Shown here: positions 28,529 to 32,390 of the stretch, one piece after another
Layout of the letters: each line of letters starts with the position of its first letter
How positions within the stretch are numbered: the stretch's first letter is position 1
Origin: an uncultured Synechococcaceae cyanobacterium
GTDB taxonomy: Bacteria; Cyanobacteriota; Cyanobacteriia; PCC-6307; Cyanobiaceae
Reading direction: 5' to 3'
NCBI GenBank assembly: GCA_902574955.1
Contig: CACGPQ010000011.1
Span: forward strand, 1 to 32,390
DNA length: 32,390 nucleotides
Notes under the pieces: generated by a model
Database searches by the model: none
What the model was told of the DNA's origin: nothing
The model's input: the letters and a program-made list of their open reading frames with translations, nothing else
Translations under genes and position numbers: made by a program

Positions 28529-29599
28529 ATGCATAAAGTTTTAGCTATTGAAACAAGTTGTGATGAGACATCTGTCTCAATAGTTTCTAATATTGGCGAT
28601 ACTTTTAGAATACATTCAAATATTATTGCCTCACAAATTGAAGATCATTCAAAATGGGGAGGAGTTGTGCCTGAACTTGCAGCTAGAAAGCATTTAGAGT
28701 TATTGCCTTTTGTTTTAGATAAGGCTTTAGAAGAATCAAAAATCAAAATAGAGGAAGTTGATTATATTGCATCAACTGTAGCTCCTGGATTAGTTGGTTG
28801 TTTACGAGTTGGCTCCATAACTGCAAGATCACTTTGCATGTTACATTCAAAACCATTTTTGGGAATTCATCATTTAGAGGGGCATTTATCTTCAATTCTA
28901 TTTTCAGAAAACTATCCAAAGAAATCCTTTCTTACATTACTTGTTAGTGGAGGGCATACTGAATTGATAAAGGTTGATGAAAGAAGGCGAATGCAAAGAC
29001 TTGGAAAAAGTTTTGATGATGCTGCTGGAGAAGCCTTTGATAAAGTTGGCAGATTATTAGGTCTGAGTTATCCAGGAGGGCCGGCAATAGAAAAGATTGC
29101 TAAAAATGGGGACCCAATGAAATTTAATTTACCAAAATGTAGAATTTCTGATAAAAAAGGTGGATTTCTTAAATATGACTTCTCTTTTAGTGGTCTAAAA
29201 ACTGCCGTATTAAGATTAGTTGAGAGAATAAATTTAGACGGGAAGACCGTTCCAATTCCCGATATTGCTGCTAGTTTTGAGAGGGTAGTGGCAGAGGTCT
29301 TGGTAGAGAGAACAATAAAATGCGCAGATGATCATAGGTTGGATAATGTTGTTGTAGTTGGGGGAGTGGCTGCTAACAATACATTAAGAAAAATGATGAT
29401 TAGTGAAGCTAGTAAAAAATCTATTAAAGTTCATTTAGCTCCCCTTAATCTTTGTACAGATAATGCTGCAATGATTGGAGCAGCTGCGTTGTTCAGGATC
29501 AAATTTAAGGATCATTTAAGTTCCCTTAAATTAGGTGTTGCAGGAAGACTATCAATTGAACAAGCAGATACCCTTTATGAAGAAAATCCTCCTTTCTAA
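28529..29599 (+). CDS. tsaD: tRNA N6-adenosine threonylcarbamoyltransferase
   Basis: 356 aa; 'VLAIETSCDETSVSIV', 'HHLEGHLSSILF', 'VSGGHTELIKV', 'FSFSGLKTAV', 'VVGGVAANNTLR'. Confidence 0.96.
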   Translation: MHKVLAIETSCDETSVSIVSNIGDTFRIHSNIIASQIEDHSKWGGVVPELAARKHLELLPFVLDKALEESKIKIEEVDYIASTVAPGLVGCLRVGSITARSLCMLHSKPFLGIHHLEGHLSSILFSENYPKKSFLTLLVSGGHTELIKVDERRRMQRLGKSFDDAAGEAFDKVGRLLGLSYPGGPAIEKIAKNGDPMKFNLPKCRISDKKGGFLKYDFSFSGLKTAVLRLVERINLDGKTVPIPDIAASFERVVAEVLVERTIKCADDHRLDNVVVVGGVAANNTLRKMMISEASKKSIKVHLAPLNLCTDNAAMIGAAALFRIKFKDHLSSLKLGVAGRLSIEQADTLYEENPPF

Positions 29600-29604
29600 C
29601 TTCA

Positions 29605-29781
29605 ATGAACAAACAACCTAAAATAGAGATTAAAGAGACAAAAAACTTTGTTGATAAAGAGGAACTGAATTTGTGGAAAAGGGGTTTTACTCCTCAAGCT
29701 GAAATATGGAATGGAAGGATGGCAACTGTTGGTATAGGAATTATTTTTATAATTATTGCTTTAATAAGCCAGTTTTCTTAA
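29605..29781 (+). CDS. hli: High-light-inducible protein (Hli/Scp family), 58 aa, not in ORF track
   Basis: MNKQPKIEIKETKNFVDKEELNLWKRGFTPQAEIWNGRMATVGIGIIFIIIALISQFS*; ExWNGRMA chlorophyll-binding motif of one-helix Lhc-like proteins. Confidence 0.9.
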   Translation: MNKQPKIEIKETKNFVDKEELNLWKRGFTPQAEIWNGRMATVGIGIIFIIIALISQFS

Positions 29782-29942
29782 TTGAAATAAAATTAATTTT
29801 CTTAAAAGTAGTTTTGAAAGAATTTTTAAATTACTCTTTTTCAGCCGATGAATTAAATTAAAAATTATTGTATTTATTGGACTAGAGATAAGATTATTGA
29901 TTTAATCAAAATAATGAATATTTTTATTATTTATAATTTTAT

Positions 29943-31148
29943 ATGACGCCTGAAAGGCTTGGATTACTTTGGGGGATAACTGTATTTGCAGGTGCTTGTG
30001 CTCGATTATTTTCTTCTTTTACAGGATTCCCAAGTGTTGTTATTTTATTGCTTTCTGGATTATTTATCGGGAGATCAGGTTTAGGACTGGTTGAGCCTTT
30101 AGACCTCGGGCAAGGGCTTGAAACTATTGTGGGACTTTTGGTCTGCTTGGTTCTTTTTGAAGGAGGACTAAATTTAAAACTGCCTGAGGGGAATATTAGA
30201 AATACTGTGTTGAAAATTTCATTGGTAAGACTTTTTATTTCATTATCAGCTGGAATTTTTATTGCTCATTGGCTGGCAGGCCTATCATGGCAAGTTGCAG
30301 GAATATATAGTGCTATCATTCTAGCTACTGGACCAACAGTTGTCTCTCCATTAGTGGAACAAATAAAATTAGCTTCTCCTCTGTCGGAAGTTTTAAAAGC
30401 TGAGGGGTTATTGCTTGAACCAATTGGTGCAGTACTAGCATTACTGCTTTTAGAATTGACTTTAGGAGATCTTCATGGGATTAACGATGTATTTATAGCA
30501 TTAATGCAAAGATTAGGGGGAGGAGTTTTAATTGGATTAAGTGCAGGATGGTTACTATCAGAAATTTTAAAAAAAATAAAAAATGAAGCCTCATTTGGTA
30601 TAGAGCTTCAAGTTACCCTTGGATTTATTTTCCTTGTGTATGGAATTTGCGAGTATTTTTTACCAGAATCAGGCTTGCCGGCATCAGTCGCGGCAGGTTT
30701 TATTGTAGGCAAAAGAGAAGTTATAGATAAGGAGAGATTGGATAATCTAATAGGCGAATTAGCTCAATTAGCAATTACAGTTCTTTTCCCTCTTTTGGCC
30801 GCTGACGTTTCTTGGGGTGAATTAAGTCCACTTGGCTGGGGAGGGTTTGTTTGCGTTTTTATGTTGATGGTAATTGTTCGCCCTATCTCTATCGGGATAG
30901 CAACAATGGGGAGAGACTTGAACTTAAAAGAAAAAATATTTTTAGCCTGGTTAGCCCCAAGAGGTATTGTTACTGCAGCGGTAGCTTCTCTTTTTTCTAT
31001 CAGATTAGAGCAGGCTGGTATCCTTGGGGCTGGCCGTCTCCAAGGTTTAGTTTTTCTTACTATTTTGATGACAGTAGGAATACAAGGACTTTCAGCTAAA
31101 CCTTTGGCAAAAAGACTTGAATTAGGCCAAAAAAATAATTTAGATTGA
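29943..31148 (+). CDS. Na+/H+ antiporter (CPA1-type cation:proton antiporter)
   Basis: 401 aa, about 12 hydrophobic segments; 'LVLFEGGLNLKLPEG', 'ILATGPTVVSPLVEQIK', 'EGLLLEPIGAVLALL', 'APRGIVTAAVASLFS'. Confidence 0.9.
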   Translation: MTPERLGLLWGITVFAGACARLFSSFTGFPSVVILLLSGLFIGRSGLGLVEPLDLGQGLETIVGLLVCLVLFEGGLNLKLPEGNIRNTVLKISLVRLFISLSAGIFIAHWLAGLSWQVAGIYSAIILATGPTVVSPLVEQIKLASPLSEVLKAEGLLLEPIGAVLALLLLELTLGDLHGINDVFIALMQRLGGGVLIGLSAGWLLSEILKKIKNEASFGIELQVTLGFIFLVYGICEYFLPESGLPASVAAGFIVGKREVIDKERLDNLIGELAQLAITVLFPLLAADVSWGELSPLGWGGFVCVFMLMVIVRPISIGIATMGRDLNLKEKIFLAWLAPRGIVTAAVASLFSIRLEQAGILGAGRLQGLVFLTILMTVGIQGLSAKPLAKRLELGQKNNLD

Positions 31149-32390
31149 TTAAAGACATCTCTCAATTCGCGATATATCAGTTTTACTCTCTGAGAAAAGC
31201 TCCCAACTTTGAATTAAATCTGGCCCACTGAGAGATCCAAAAAAGGCTACTCTTAGTGATTTCATTAATATCCCTTTTTTAATATTATGCCTTTTTGAGA
31301 TTTCGTTTATTATTTCTTTGGCTTTCTCTTTATTTAGTTTTATAGTATTTTGCTCAATTAAATAATTTAAGATTAGTTTTAGAGATAATTTACTATCACT
31401 GTTTTCCAGAAAATCTTGACCTTCTTTTTGAATTGTAGGTATTAAGAAAAATGGTTTTGCTTGATCAATTGAATCTTTTAAAAGAGTCATAGAGTCTCTA
31501 ATCAACATTACTAATTTATAAGCCCATTCTTGAGATGGCGGCTCCCAACCATTATCATCCCAGTATTTCCTTATGATCTCACTTAACTTTGTTGATTCCA
31601 TATTTTTTATATATTGAGAATTAATCCAGTTGAGTTTTTCCCAACTGAATTTGGATCCAGCTTTATTTATTTCTGATAAGTCAAAAATTTCAGATATCTC
31701 TTCAAGTGAAAGTATTTCTCTGTCGGCTGATTTTGGAGACCAACCTAAAAAGGCCATATAGTTCGATAAGGCCTCTGGTAAATATCCCATTTCTCTAAAT
31801 TCGTCTATTGAAGTAACGCAATCTCTCTTAGATAATTTTTTCCCTTCGCTATTTAGTATTAAGGGTGTATGCGAAAAAGTTGGCAAATTTAAATTTAGTG
31901 CTTCATATATCAATATTTGTTTTGCAGTGTTTGAGATATGGTCTTCACCCCTTACAACATGAGTAATATTCATGAAATTATCATCAACTACAACTGCAAG
32001 ATTATACAAAGGATCTCCAATCTCATATCCCTTAGCCCTTCTTGACAAAACTAAATCACCACCCAAATCCTTCCCTTTCCATTTGATTTCGCCTCTTATC
32101 TGATCTACCCATTTAATTTCAATTTTTTCATCAATCTTAAACCTTATTACTGAAGTCTTCCCTTGGGATATGAATGTTTCTATTTCTTCTTTTGAGAGAC
32201 TTCTGTGTCTATTATCATGCTTTGGAGGTAATCCTTTCTTTTTTTGTTCTTCTCTTAATTCAGATATTTCATCTTCTGTTGTAAAGCACCTATATGCAGC
32301 TCCACATTCTAGTAGCTTTTTTATATGATTTTTGTGAATTGTAATTCGGTTACTTTGCTTTATAGGTTCTTCATCCCATTTAAGTCCAAG
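31149..32390 (-). CDS. gltX: Glutamyl-tRNA synthetase (5' truncated by window edge)
   Basis: Open frame continues beyond the ORF-track start (32066) to the window end (LGLKWDEEPIKQSNRITIHKNHIKKLLECGAAYRCF...); 'VRGEDHISNTAKQILIYEAL', 'KLSKRDCVTSIDEFREMGYLPEAL' (KLSKR). Confidence 0.95.
   Translation of the reverse strand, partial: LGLKWDEEPIKQSNRITIHKNHIKKLLECGAAYRCFTTEDEISELREEQKKKGLPPKHDNRHRSLSKEEIETFISQGKTSVIRFKIDEKIEIKWVDQIRGEIKWKGKDLGGDLVLSRRAKGYEIGDPLYNLAVVVDDNFMNITHVVRGEDHISNTAKQILIYEALNLNLPTFSHTPLILNSEGKKLSKRDCVTSIDEFREMGYLPEALSNYMAFLGWSPKSADREILSLEEISEIFDLSEINKAGSKFSWEKLNWINSQYIKNMESTKLSEIIRKYWDDNGWEPPSQEWAYKLVMLIRDSMTLLKDSIDQAKPFFLIPTIQKEGQDFLENSDSKLSLKLILNYLIEQNTIKLNKEKAKEIINEISKRHNIKKGILMKSLRVAFFGSLSGPDLIQSWELFSESKTDISRIERCL

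Noticed and set aside
30764-31165. 133-aa minus-strand ORF opposite the antiporter
   Set aside because: Antisense to a conserved antiporter frame; no domain signal and overlaps the gltX stop.
31149-32066. ORF-track start for the last minus-strand gene
   Set aside because: The gltX frame is open to the window edge with conserved residues; the Met at 32066 is internal.
1-32390. tRNA/rRNA genes, IS elements, prophage or defence islands
   Set aside because: No cloverleaf with TTCRANNC-type arm, no transposase/integrase or defence-type proteins; all sizeable ORFs fit housekeeping families.

Overview
This 32.4-kb, very AT-rich window is densely packed with genes and reads as a cyanobacterial core-genome segment. 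It most resembles a high-light Prochlorococcus, judging from base composition, compact photosystem and cytochrome genes, a small Hli protein, cyAbrB, and cobT/cobM. That taxon assignment is inferred from content and was not searched. Gene clusters seen: DUF2232-cobT-PotD-like lipoprotein; a ferredoxin-domain aldo/keto reductase; ribE; a cyAbrB regulator; ctaCDE (-) divergent from ctaA-ctaB (+); an ABC-2 transporter pair followed by an acidic protein with perfect tandem repeats; groEL; a 59-aa membrane ORF; fabG; ispD; an S66 LD-carboxypeptidase; a UbiA prenyltransferase; ppx; a RodZ-like HTH protein; cobM-lgt; petC-petA; a DUF3067 protein; tatC; an NFACT/RqcH protein; gmk; psaF-psaJ; tsaD; hli; a Na+/H+ antiporter; and a 5'-truncated gltX. 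Three short genes missing from the ORF track were read by hand: psaJ, hli and the 59-aa ORF. I found no tRNA/rRNA, CRISPR array, mobile element, phage or toxin-antitoxin/defence module, and no convincing new multi-gene system. The observations most worth a second look are the 14-aa tandem-repeat protein next to the ABC-2 exporter, a perfect 16-bp bidirectional terminator overlapping the gmk stop, the ctaA 5' end (apparent TTG start overlapped by a 10-codon ORF one frame away), a near-identical 24-bp repeat in the groEL tail, a Tat-type lipoprotein candidate, and heavy use of zero-gap or overlapping convergent gene ends.
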